DNA of 22,222 nucleotides, taken from IMG/VR virus record IMGVR_UViG_3300045806_000019, positions 1 through 22,222 of that record; one strand, written 5' to 3'. Below, piece after piece: positions 6,192 through 13,676 of the stretch. The translations under genes were made by a program, and so were the position numbers. Below the pieces are notes generated by a model. The model worked only from the letters and a program-made list of their open reading frames with translations. It was not told where the DNA came from and did not search any database. This DNA is from a virus. The first letter of the stretch is position 1. The number at the start of each line of letters is the position of its first letter.

Positions 6192-7307
6192 TTACTTTTT
6201 GACGGTTCTATCTAAAGCTGTAACATAGCGATTGATATGAGGATCAACATATTTTGTATTTTCTGTTAAGACGCCATCAAAGGTTTCTTCTTCAATGTTT
6301 GAAGAAGGTGCAGCTTCGATGTGGAAATAATTTTCTTTGATAATCTTTGCCTTTTTTTCAAAGGTTTCCAAATTACCATCAAATTCAATACCTTCTACTA
6401 AAGCAAAGAATTTTTCTTTTTGTGTAAGAGCAAGATCAGAAGAAATACTTTCAGTAATTTCTTCAATAGTATTTTCAAGAATTATGCTCTTAAGCTCTGT
6501 ATTCTCTGTAATAGTTTCATCTAAACGTGATTCTAACATATTTACTTTATCAGCAAGTACTTCAAGAACATTCACTTTTTCTTCTGGAACAGAGATATAA
6601 TGTTCAGCAAACAAATTCTTCAACCCTTCAATGAATTCTTCGGAAAGTTCATTTCTTAGTGAGGATTCAATTGCTACTTTATTTTCATCCATCCATTGTT
6701 CAACTACATAATCTAGATAAGCATCCAACTTAGTGGTAAGTTCTTCAGTAAATGTAGTTAATTCTTCCGTAAGGCGATGTTCGTATTCTTCCTCAAGGCG
6801 AGCACTTTCAATCATAAAACGTGCAGAGATAGCAGCTTCAAACAATGTTGATGCCTTATCTTTGAATTCTTCTGATAAATCTTCACCTGAAAAAATATCT
6901 TCAACGTCTTCTTTGACACTCAACTTTGGCATAGCATCCTTTGTCTTTGGACCCTTTGATGCTACAGCAAGAGAAGGCTTCATATCAACCGAACTTTGGT
7001 TCTGACCTGATTTATCACCGACACCCCAATCCTTATTTGGGCCGTACAATGACTGAACCTTATCAAAGAAATCTGTCATTTCACTCTTGGTCAATGTATT
7101 TGTTAAATGTAGCAAGCGCCCTAACTGAGCAACCTTAGAAGCTGATAAGGAATCGCTGTCAGATACAGATTTTGCACCCGGCTTCAAAGTTGATGCTGCG
7201 GTTGTTTCCGAAGAAACAACACCAACACTCTCTTCAAGAGCCTTCTTTTTAGCCTCTTCTAAAGAAGTTCTGAAAAGTTCTTCTACATTTTCTTGAATTT
7301 TTGGCAT
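6192..7307 (-). CDS. 22: Prohead core scaffolding protein gp22
   Basis: A 371-residue acidic, mostly helical scaffold protein. The region from about residue 131 (VKEDVEDIFSGEDLSEEFKDKASTLFEAA) onward matches the T4-type gp22 core: long coiled-coil segments rich in glutamate (about 165-310) and a C-terminal end rich in conserved polar residues. The first 130 residues are a low-complexity extension, which makes it longer than the 269 residues of T4 gp22; I recall comparable extensions in cyanophage gp22. The scaffold fills the prohead and is then degraded by gp21. AAGGAG precedes the ATG, and an exact TATAAATA lies about 30 bases upstream. Its place between 21 and 23 is invariant in T4 relatives. 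Confidence 0.93.
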   Translation of the reverse strand: MPKIQENVEELFRTSLEEAKKKALEESVGVVSSETTAASTLKPGAKSVSDSDSLSASKVAQLGRLLHLTNTLTKSEMTDFFDKVQSLYGPNKDWGVGDKSGQNQSSVDMKPSLAVASKGPKTKDAMPKLSVKEDVEDIFSGEDLSEEFKDKASTLFEAAISARFMIESARLEEEYEHRLTEELTTFTEELTTKLDAYLDYVVEQWMDENKVAIESSLRNELSEEFIEGLKNLFAEHYISVPEEKVNVLEVLADKVNMLESRLDETITENTELKSIILENTIEEITESISSDLALTQKEKFFALVEGIEFDGNLETFEKKAKIIKENYFHIEAAPSSNIEEETFDGVLTENTKYVDPHINRYVTALDRTVKK

Positions 7308-7337
7308 TCGTAGTATCTCCTTGTAATATCTTTTAAT

Positions 7338-7345
7338 TATTTATA
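7338..7345 (-). promoter_or_regulatory. Late promoter TATAAATA of gene 22
   Basis: An exact late promoter element on the minus strand, overlapping the last codons of gene 21 and about 30 bases before the gene 22 ATG. It would let the abundant scaffold and capsid proteins be made in excess over the protease. Confidence 0.85.
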
Positions 7346-8018
7346 TTATATTATTTTTTACTGTTAAAGCAGCCATATAGCCAGCAAATATTGCTAACTT
7401 TTGTTCTTCTAACTGTGTTTTTGAAAGACTACGAATGTTTTCTTTAATCATTTCAACTTTTTGCTCTAACCAAGTATTTTTAATAGGGTCATAAATCCAT
7501 TCAACACCTTCCATAATTCCTTCAACAAAGGCATTAGGTGCTGACGGGTCAGCAACAATATCCGCAGCAGTAGCTAAACGAAAATCTTCTTGTACTTCCA
7601 TGATTCCGGTCTTATTTACTTTAAGAGAACCCATACCACGTGAAGAAACACCAATTTTTCCACCCGATGATATTAATCCACGAGCAATTTCACCCATAGG
7701 GGTTTCAGTTAATTTTGCTTTACCAATATAGTTATCACCATCTTTAACCATTTCAACAATGATATGTGATACTCTATCTAAATTGATCTGTGGGTTAGCA
7801 GGATGGCCTAACTCACCATACGCTCTCTTATTTTCAACCATTTCTTTTACATATCGACTAACTTCTTTATCCAATACATTTGTTGGATAAATTCTTCCGT
7901 TTTTGTTCTTTATATTACCCTGCACAAAAATACCTTTAATAAAATGGGTTTTTTTACCATTATCTTTGGCTTCTGTAATATATTCTACGTCTTCTGTAAT
8001 TTCTGTGATTAATTTCAT
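7341..8018 (-). CDS. 21: Prohead core protease gp21
   Basis: A 225-residue serine protease of the T4 gp21/herpesvirus assemblin type (T4: 212). Candidate catalytic residues are H72 in GELGHP, S126 (or S125) in GVSSRGMGS, and D157 in VADPSAP; the preceding NGRIYP and TPMGEIARGLI segments are typical of the family. It matures the prohead by cutting gp23, gp22 and other core proteins after L/I-x-E; such sites occur in its own N-terminus (ITE at 5-7 and 14-16), consistent with self-cleavage. Only AGG is visible as a ribosome site eight bases before the ATG, two bases after the end of the upstream gene. A 28-bp perfect palindrome lies about 20 to 50 bases before the start. Confidence 0.95.
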   Translation of the reverse strand: MKLITEITEDVEYITEAKDNGKKTHFIKGIFVQGNIKNKNGRIYPTNVLDKEVSRYVKEMVENKRAYGELGHPANPQINLDRVSHIIVEMVKDGDNYIGKAKLTETPMGEIARGLISSGGKIGVSSRGMGSLKVNKTGIMEVQEDFRLATAADIVADPSAPNAFVEGIMEGVEWIYDPIKNTWLEQKVEMIKENIRSLSKTQLEEQKLAIFAGYMAALTVKNNII

Positions 8019-8020
8019 TT

Positions 8021-8266
8021 TTAGTACCTAAATGCTACAGGGACTGCTAACATGTTAGCAGTCCCTACTATTGTATCGGTGGGGGCTTTGTTAATAACAA
8101 CATATTGTGCATTAGAAATAGTTATACTTCCATATACAGTACCATTAGCATATGCTACGTTGGCAACACCTGCTGCACCAGTATTGATGGCACGAATTAA
8201 AACATTGTTACTTACTGTTGTGGCAGATGAAATACCAGATTCAATACCTAATAATTTAAGAATCAT
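8021..8266 (-). CDS. Small beta-rich protein of unknown function in the head cluster
   Basis: An 81-residue product beginning MILKLLGIESGISSATTVSNN. After a short start it alternates hydrophobic and small polar residues (VLIRAINTGAAGVANVAYANGTVYGSITISNAQYVVINK), the pattern of a small beta sandwich, and ends PVAFRY. There is no signal peptide or transmembrane stretch. I recall similar small orfs before g21 in other marine T4-likes but cannot name a function. Its start overlaps the stop of the upstream gene (TAATG), and it ends two bases before gene 21, so it is co-expressed with head assembly genes. A minor capsid, decoration or core component is a reasonable guess, nothing more. The 3' end encodes a perfect palindrome. 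Confidence 0.72.
   Translation of the reverse strand: MILKLLGIESGISSATTVSNNVLIRAINTGAAGVANVAYANGTVYGSITISNAQYVVINKAPTDTIVGTANMLAVPVAFRY
8039..8066. repeat. 28-bp perfect palindrome before gene 21
   Basis: AGGGACTGCTAA, the four bases CATG, and the exact reverse complement of the first arm. In the transcript this makes a 12-bp stem with a CAUG loop near the 3' end of the 81-residue gene, with no U-run after it. It ends about 20 bases before the gene 21 ATG. It could be an RNA processing or translation control hairpin, or a protein-binding site. Confidence 0.85.
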
Positions 8267-8664
8267 TACTCTTTACCTTCTCCGTCATCTGTTGCTGGTA
8301 CAGTAGAACATGGTGCCATTCCATGTACTGGACATAAGACACCTTTACGTGTTTTATTACATGTTTTTGCTTCATACACTTTTTTGGATTCGTCTTCTGT
8401 TCTGCTTAATCTTTTGTTTTTTAAATCCTTTAAAGCATAACCTTTAGAGGATTTATAAGGTAAATCAGTATTACCAACACGATCTGCATGTGTTTCTACT
8501 TTATGTTTTTCTACAAATTTAACAGTAGACGGATCATTAACATTCACACTAGCATCTTTACCACCATAAACTTCTGCGTTAGAAGTGGTTGATGAATATT
8601 TACCCTTAAGTAATGGGTCTTCTTTAAATTTTGAAACAATATCTCTTAAAGGCTTTGTGGTCAT
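8266..8664 (-). CDS. Cys/His-motif protein at the position of prohead core gene 68
   Basis: A 132-residue, mostly polar and basic protein (start MTTKPLRDIVSKFKED). It occupies the place of T4 gene 68 (141 residues), but I see no clear sequence resemblance to gp68. Near the C-terminus it has C102-x8-C111-P-V-H114-x4-C119, a Cys3His set that could bind zinc, followed by an acidic tail (TDDGEGKE). The start at 8664 is supported by GAGGAA six bases upstream, formed by the last codons of the preceding gene; an in-frame TTG at 8685 lies before that ribosome site and is not used. Expression is coupled to 67 and to the 81-residue gene. It is likely a head-assembly accessory protein by position; function is not known. 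Confidence 0.75.
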   Translation of the reverse strand: MTTKPLRDIVSKFKEDPLLKGKYSSTTSNAEVYGGKDASVNVNDPSTVKFVEKHKVETHADRVGNTDLPYKSSKGYALKDLKNKRLSRTEDESKKVYEAKTCNKTRKGVLCPVHGMAPCSTVPATDDGEGKE

Positions 8665-8665
8665 A

Positions 8666-8854
8666 TTATTCCTCGTTAGTTTCAACAGAAGATTCAGAGT
8701 TATACATATTTTGTGCTAATTCGATTTTTTTATTACTTACAGCAACTTCAAGTCTATCTTTTAATAGATTATCAAATGCTGATACAAAATCTGTTGGTTT
8801 CTGATCTAATGTACTATTAATTAAATTGCTTATATCGTATTTATGTTCTGACAT
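8666..8854 (-). CDS. 67: Prohead core protein gp67-like
   Basis: A 62-residue protein starting MSEHKYDISNLINSTLDQKP. The segment FVSAFDNLLKDRLEVAVSNKK-IELAQNMYNSE resembles T4 gp67 (LFAEAMAARTIDLIKEEKIAIARNFLIEGEE), followed in both by an acidic C-terminus, though here the tail is much shorter than in T4 (80 residues). Gp67 is a small internal core protein that helps set head shape and is cleaved by gp21. The ATG at 8854 has AGGG about eight bases upstream; an alternative ATG at 8872 overlaps the portal stop (ATGA) and would add six residues. Position directly after the portal gene fits T4 exactly. Confidence 0.75.
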   Translation of the reverse strand: MSEHKYDISNLINSTLDQKPTDFVSAFDNLLKDRLEVAVSNKKIELAQNMYNSESSVETNEE

Positions 8855-8868
8855 ATTTAATATCCCTA

Positions 8869-10653
8869 TCATTGATTGGGTTGTGGTTGCTGCATGTTAA
8901 CACCCATTTGCTTTGCTTCTTCTGGGTTTTTAGCAACAATTTGTACCGCTGCTTTATATGCAGATTGTTCTTTCATTGTTCTTTCGTTCTTAGGCTTTTT
9001 CTTCATCTGATTTATAGTAACTAAAGCCTGTCGAACCTCTTCGTATTTATTTGCTTCATTAGGATCAGCATTAGCAGGAACTTGACCATCTTGTGGCGAT
9101 CCTTGCGGTTGCTGCATATTTTGTAACATTTGAATATTCTGTTCAATAACAGGATTGATCCATCTTGGGTCTTGTGAAGCATTTTCTTGATTTATTTCAG
9201 CATCCATCATTTCAATTTCATCATCAGATTGATGTATAATATTATTTCGTATCCAATCATGAGAATAATATTTACCTGCCATATCTTGCAGATTACGGGC
9301 AAGATTTGCTCTTGCTTCGATAATTTCATTATTTTTTAATTCTGTGAAATAATTATCTCTGGAATAATTAAATTGAATATCCATAGAAATTTGCTGAAAT
9401 TCTTCAAGAGTAATCACACCCTTAAGTACTAATTGTTTCTTGAGTATTTCAGTGAATAAATGTGAAAATCTTAAACGAAGTCGTGATATAAACCGAGCGA
9501 ATTTTAATTCATCACGAGTAATTTCTGTTGCTCTACCAATAGAAAACAGTGCATCAGAGTTTAATCTTGAAATAGGAACATTCAATGTTTGTAAAAATCT
9601 TTTCTGAAAATATAAAACGTCATCCATTTGACCTAATGTTTGACCACCGGGAAGAGTAGTTACTTCTGTACTTCTACCACCTTCACGGCGTGGAAGCCAA
9701 TAATCTTCCAACATCGTCATAAATTTACGGTCGTCACGAATTTCACCAGTTGCTCCATCATATACCAAACGGTTTTTATGCTTTACCATAATATCACGTA
9801 GATATTGTTCAGCTTTCATTTTTGGTAAGTTACCAACATCAATGTACCACACACGACGCTCAGGAGCACGTGCAAGGCGATAAATGACCAGTGCGTCTTC
9901 TAGTGTGCGCAATTGATTTAAAGACTTAATTGCTTTATGTAGATATGATAAAACCATAGTGCCGTTCGTGTCGGTTAAACCAGACACTACGTGTACAATG
10001 GAATCACGAGCTATTTTTAGCCCATTTGTTCCTGTACTTACTGGTTTATTACCAAAATTAAATCCTTTGTCATTAAAAACAAAATATTCATTAACAGTTT
10101 GTGCAATTGCTCCATCACCGTTATTCTGGCCGGCCGGCATTCTTTTGCGTGAAATCTCACGTATTTTACGTATTTTTCTAGGATCAATATAACGTACTTC
10201 TTTAATACCTTCTTTTGGTGCTTTAGGGTCAACCAAAACATGATAATAAAGTCGTCCGTCAGTATACCAACGTCGATAAATTTCGTATGCTCTTTTGTTG
10301 AAATCAAGTAATTTGAGTATGTTTTGAAATTCGTCTCTCATTACTTTTTTAACGTTTTCAGAAACCTTCACATGATCTAAATCGATTTTAACTATAGTAG
10401 GATCATCTATTGATATAGATTCGTTTACTATTTCGTCGATTGCAGCATCACATTCAGGTTGTAAAGACATTTCTCTATATTTTGATACTAATTCTGCTTC
10501 ATTTCGTACTGATCCATCCAAATCAACATATGTACCATAAGCACTGCCTGCTGCAACAACTGATGCACCATCATCTGTTTCTTTAGCTACGAATGAAGGG
10601 ATTTGATCTTCTTGGGCTTTTTTCTTAAATTCCCAACCAAATAATTCTGCCAT
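8869..10653 (-). CDS. 20: Portal vertex protein gp20
   Basis: A 594-residue portal protein (T4: 524) forming the dodecameric ring through which DNA enters the head and to which the neck attaches. Family signatures include SLQPECDAAIDEIVNE (about 63-78), RRWYTDGRLYYHVLVD, VRYIDPRKIRKIRE, YRLARAPERRVWYIDVGNLPK, MLEDYWLPRREGGRSTEVTTLPGG, and the clip/stem region with LNVPISRL and RATEITRDELKFARFI. The extra length is a glutamine/asparagine-rich C-terminal tail (about 510-594). The ATG has GGAG ten bases upstream; the stop overlaps an ATG of the next frame (ATGA). A GC-rich hairpin lies in the gap before it and no exact late promoter was found there, so readthrough from 18/19 probably supplies it. 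Confidence 0.96.
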   Translation of the reverse strand: MAELFGWEFKKKAQEDQIPSFVAKETDDGASVVAAGSAYGTYVDLDGSVRNEAELVSKYREMSLQPECDAAIDEIVNESISIDDPTIVKIDLDHVKVSENVKKVMRDEFQNILKLLDFNKRAYEIYRRWYTDGRLYYHVLVDPKAPKEGIKEVRYIDPRKIRKIREISRKRMPAGQNNGDGAIAQTVNEYFVFNDKGFNFGNKPVSTGTNGLKIARDSIVHVVSGLTDTNGTMVLSYLHKAIKSLNQLRTLEDALVIYRLARAPERRVWYIDVGNLPKMKAEQYLRDIMVKHKNRLVYDGATGEIRDDRKFMTMLEDYWLPRREGGRSTEVTTLPGGQTLGQMDDVLYFQKRFLQTLNVPISRLNSDALFSIGRATEITRDELKFARFISRLRLRFSHLFTEILKKQLVLKGVITLEEFQQISMDIQFNYSRDNYFTELKNNEIIEARANLARNLQDMAGKYYSHDWIRNNIIHQSDDEIEMMDAEINQENASQDPRWINPVIEQNIQMLQNMQQPQGSPQDGQVPANADPNEANKYEEVRQALVTINQMKKKPKNERTMKEQSAYKAAVQIVAKNPEEAKQMGVNMQQPQPNQ

Positions 10654-10671
10654 ATATATAAATCTCCAAGT

Positions 10672-10692
10672 GGGGAGAGATTAACCCTCCCC
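10672..10692. repeat. GC-rich hairpin between tube and portal genes
   Basis: GGGGAG and CTCCCC flank a nine-base loop in the gap between 19 and 20. On the minus strand no U-run follows, so it is not a standard terminator for the phage transcript; on the plus strand TTTT follows but no gene lies upstream on that strand. It may be an mRNA processing or stabilising hairpin separating tail-tube from portal expression. Confidence 0.55.
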
Positions 10693-10715
10693 TTTTAATT
10701 AAATAAGAGTGCGGT

Positions 10716-11330
10716 TTACGATGGTCCGACTGGACCATCTGCTACTGCTGCTGCACCGTATGTATTAACACCACCGGCCTTCATATCAGATGTTTCTACA
10801 TTTGGAATCCAATAATCATATGAAAAGTTGACAGTAAATGTTTCAATCTGATTGACTGTATCCCAATCCAATGAAATAGGACCAACTTTAGTTGGAAATG
10901 CACCTACAATAGTATATGAACGAATTATAGACCCATCTTTACCATATTGAATTACACTCAAATCTTGCTTATATTGTTCTGTACTGACCGAAGGATCACG
11001 AACGTTTGAAACAAGACGATTAATTGCGTTAGACCATGCTTCGAACAATGCTCTTACCGAGAAATCTTCGTCGTTAAGAACCGAAACTGACCAATCAGAG
11101 AAGGTTCTTTCACCCGCTACTTTAATCTTTCTACCGAAATAAGGAACATCGATAGTAGATATGGTCGAATCAGGGATTTCAGCAGAACGACAAACAAATC
11201 TGAATTTATCAACAGATACGTTATCAAGACCTATACCAGTTGGTACAGAAAGATATATGTTGAATAGGGATGGTCTAGCACCACCATATACTAGACCATT
11301 TTGTTTAAATGTGTTAATGTTGAATGGCAT
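10716..11330 (-). CDS. 19: Tail tube protein gp19
   Basis: A 204-residue tail tube subunit (T4: 163). It starts MPFNINTFKQNGLVYGGARPSLFNIYLSVP and carries the usual tube elements FVCRSAEIPDSTISTIDVPYFGRKIKVAGERTFSDWSVSVLNDEDFSVRALFEAW (split here only by description), then IGAFPTKVG-type and PISLDWD strands near 145-160 and VNFSYDYWIP near the end. Tube hexamers stack inside the sheath to form the DNA channel. The C-terminal glycine/alanine-rich tail adds to length. AAGGAG lies eleven bases before the ATG. Upstream, ACTAAATA (11371-11364) is a poor late-promoter match with two differences; transcription more likely continues from gene 18. Confidence 0.95.
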   Translation of the reverse strand: MPFNINTFKQNGLVYGGARPSLFNIYLSVPTGIGLDNVSVDKFRFVCRSAEIPDSTISTIDVPYFGRKIKVAGERTFSDWSVSVLNDEDFSVRALFEAWSNAINRLVSNVRDPSVSTEQYKQDLSVIQYGKDGSIIRSYTIVGAFPTKVGPISLDWDTVNQIETFTVNFSYDYWIPNVETSDMKAGGVNTYGAAAVADGPVGPS

Positions 11331-11378
11331 TTTTATATTTACTCCTTAAAGAAACTATCGTTATATTTAGTGTGTATC

Positions 11379-13625
11379 TTAATATTGCCCAACAACTTCA
11401 CTGAACTGTACACCAGTACCAACCGCAACAAAGTTCAACTGAATGAAATTGATGCTTCTTGCTGGCTTAATTAGAATATCACCAACAAATTGATTGCTAT
11501 CAATGATAGCCGCAGTGTTATTTGTGTCGTCACAGACAACTAGATAATCAGTAATACCACGACGCCCCTGAATAGTTCTTAAGTATGGTGTTACTAAATT
11601 CATAAACTGTGAACGAGTAAACGTATCATTGAATTCGAATAGAGAATACTTCGCTGCGATTGAAATTGCTTTTTCGAGTACAATGAACAATCTACGAACA
11701 TTAATTCTATCAAATGCAGATGGCTTTGCTTGTAATGTCTTGTCTCCGTAAAGGATTGTACCTTGACCGGGGAAAGTGACAACAGGGTTGATGCCATTCT
11801 TGTACAATGTATCACGATCAGTCTGCTTTGGGTTATATGCAAGACGAACAAGATTTTTGATCTGTCCACGGTTAAATCCAGCAGGACTCCACCATGCATC
11901 GTTTGTACTATCTGTTCTTGCGCACAACCCAGCAATATCACCATTTAGAGGAATCCAACGGTATACATTATTATAACGGTCAAACTGGTACTTATAGCCA
12001 GAATCAAGTACCGCATATGAGGTAGAATGAAGACTATTTCTCCAATTAACAAGGTTAAATGCTTCATTACCAAATGCGTTCAATATATTGGTTTTATCGG
12101 GGGATATCAAGGCAATACAATCACCACGTAATGTAACAATGTTATCGATTATATAATTAGCAAGCTGATAAGATGCACCATCACCACCAAGAGGATAACC
12201 TTGCATGACCAAGGAAATGTCAACATCTTCTGCTGATTGGAACATATCATACGCCGCCGCCACAATTGGGAAATTGTTTACGTTTGTTTCGTCGTAACCA
12301 TCAGAACCAATATTTAGACTGATATTAGCAGGATCAGCAACCGTTGCAGAAGTGATATTTGCTGCATTAGCAGAAGGAGCACCAGCACGATCATTAACAT
12401 TCCATACGTATTGTGAACTTAAATTGATAACAGTACGGTAATAGTTTACCGTACCATCTAAATTTGTTGCGTCTGTTGCACGTGAAAGACCTTTGAAAAC
12501 TTCAAGAACAGTACCAGGAACGCCTGTAAATCCACCATTGTCATCAACTACAACAATGTGTACTTCGTCAATTGCAGCAGTATTACCATTTGAAAGGACG
12601 TATGGTGAAATAGATGGTGCCCCATCTACAACACTATAGAATTCCCAGAAACGTGAAACTGTATTTGTTGAATACGCTGAATATAATCTATAAGGGTCTT
12701 GAAACTGTAGTACTAAGTTTGTGTTAGAGCCACTGTTGCTTGCTACTATGTTTGTTAACTGTAAATACTGATAACCGATAGTTGAATTACCTGCTAAAAT
12801 CTTATCACCAATAGTATACTGGTTTACGTTTGCAGATGTATTTCCTGTACCATTAAATGTCGCTACAGCGGTGTTTGAACCAATATTAAAGTTTAAAGTA
12901 GTTCCACTGTATGAAATATTAGATGTAAATGATGCAGCAGTGTCACACTCTGCAACACGCAGTGAATTACCTAATTCACCTGGATATTTTGCAATATAAA
13001 GCACCCCAGTATCAAAAGTGTTGGATGATTTAGTATAGAAATCATTTGAATTCTTTATAATCTGATTTACTAGATTGGCGGTCACACCAGAGCTTGATGG
13101 GTCAAACCCAAGAGCGGAATATGATGTTGAAGGGTTTGCAAGATATATAGATACTGCGCCATTAGTTGCTAATGCGTTTGAAGAAAGAGTAACAGCAGAT
13201 GAGTTAATAATCGATGTGATAACTACGTTTTGACCAAAATTCAATACAGTACTATCAGAAACCTGTGAAATATACATACCCGCAACAACATTTGCCGTGT
13301 TTGCAACATAAGCTATAGGCGAACCAGATGTAACGTTGGCTGAAATGACTGGTGTAGCACCAGTTGTATTTGCTGCACGACTAACGATAAGGTTGCTTGA
13401 ATATGCAAGAAAGTTTTCAGCAGTAAAATATGTTTCAGGATTATAGTTTGTTGGTGTTCCGAATTTTGTAGATAGTGCAGATGCCGAGTCAATAGATACA
13501 AGCTCACCGACTGGACCCCAACGGAAAAGACCAGCAATAGCTCCAACAGATGTTGAAACTGATGGTACTACCGTGGTTAGATCGATTTCATTAACATTTA
13601 CGCCAGGACTTAATAGGTTTGCCAT
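11379..13625 (-). CDS. 18: Contractile tail sheath protein gp18
   Basis: A 748-residue sheath subunit, longer than the 659 residues of T4. The N-terminus (MANLLSPGVNVNEIDLTTVVP, then GAIAGLFRWGPVGE) and the C-terminal domain (INVRRLFIVLEKAISIAAKYSLFEFNDTFTRSQF, QGRRGITDYLVVCDDTNN, PARSINFIQLNFVAVGTGVQF) are those of myovirus sheath proteins. The middle region is variable and exposed; residues about 100-165 contain a small beta module (VVAGMYISQV...VITSIINSSAVTLSS...GAVSIYLANP) also found in the fibre gene of this window. Sheath contraction drives the tube through the host envelope. AAGGAG nine bases before the ATG is a strong ribosome site, and a near-consensus late promoter lies 40-50 bases upstream. 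Confidence 0.96.
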   Translation of the reverse strand: MANLLSPGVNVNEIDLTTVVPSVSTSVGAIAGLFRWGPVGELVSIDSASALSTKFGTPTNYNPETYFTAENFLAYSSNLIVSRAANTTGATPVISANVTSGSPIAYVANTANVVAGMYISQVSDSTVLNFGQNVVITSIINSSAVTLSSNALATNGAVSIYLANPSTSYSALGFDPSSSGVTANLVNQIIKNSNDFYTKSSNTFDTGVLYIAKYPGELGNSLRVAECDTAASFTSNISYSGTTLNFNIGSNTAVATFNGTGNTSANVNQYTIGDKILAGNSTIGYQYLQLTNIVASNSGSNTNLVLQFQDPYRLYSAYSTNTVSRFWEFYSVVDGAPSISPYVLSNGNTAAIDEVHIVVVDDNGGFTGVPGTVLEVFKGLSRATDATNLDGTVNYYRTVINLSSQYVWNVNDRAGAPSANAANITSATVADPANISLNIGSDGYDETNVNNFPIVAAAYDMFQSAEDVDISLVMQGYPLGGDGASYQLANYIIDNIVTLRGDCIALISPDKTNILNAFGNEAFNLVNWRNSLHSTSYAVLDSGYKYQFDRYNNVYRWIPLNGDIAGLCARTDSTNDAWWSPAGFNRGQIKNLVRLAYNPKQTDRDTLYKNGINPVVTFPGQGTILYGDKTLQAKPSAFDRINVRRLFIVLEKAISIAAKYSLFEFNDTFTRSQFMNLVTPYLRTIQGRRGITDYLVVCDDTNNTAAIIDSNQFVGDILIKPARSINFIQLNFVAVGTGVQFSEVVGQY

Positions 13626-13664
13626 ATTTTTTATCTCCTTATGAGAATATATAAGAAATTGTTT

Positions 13665-13676
13665 TATTTATTTATC
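13665..13676 (-). promoter_or_regulatory. Near-consensus late promoter of gene 18
   Basis: Two overlapping late-like elements on the minus strand, GATAAATA (13676-13669) and AATAAATA (13672-13665), each differing from TATAAATA only at the first base. They lie in the gap between 17 and 18, at the same 40-50 base distance from the ATG as the exact late promoters in the window. Confidence 0.6.

Noticed and set aside
6287-6307. Inverted repeat with nine-base arms in gene 22
   Set aside because: Arises from repeated glutamate and serine codons (GAA/TTC runs); not placed at a gene boundary.
6337-7138. Plus-strand open frames opposite the scaffold gene
   Set aside because: Serine-rich reading caused by the glutamate-rich codons of gp22 on the other strand; no start signals.
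8665-8685. TTG start at 8685 for the Cys/His-motif gene
   Set aside because: GAGGAA lies between it and the ATG at 8664 with good spacing for the latter, and the extension would overlap gene 67.
8838-8845. CATAAATA late-promoter variant inside gene 67
   Set aside because: It encodes the HKY codons of gp67 and lies far from the next start; one-base variants are frequent in AT-rich DNA.
10128-10138. GC-rich GGCCGGCC palindrome in the portal gene
   Set aside because: A restriction-site-like word in codons for PAGQ; no repeated occurrence and no regulatory context.
11763-11976. Plus-strand open frames opposite the sheath gene
   Set aside because: They lie wholly inside a well-identified gene, have no ribosome site and look like reverse-frame shadows.
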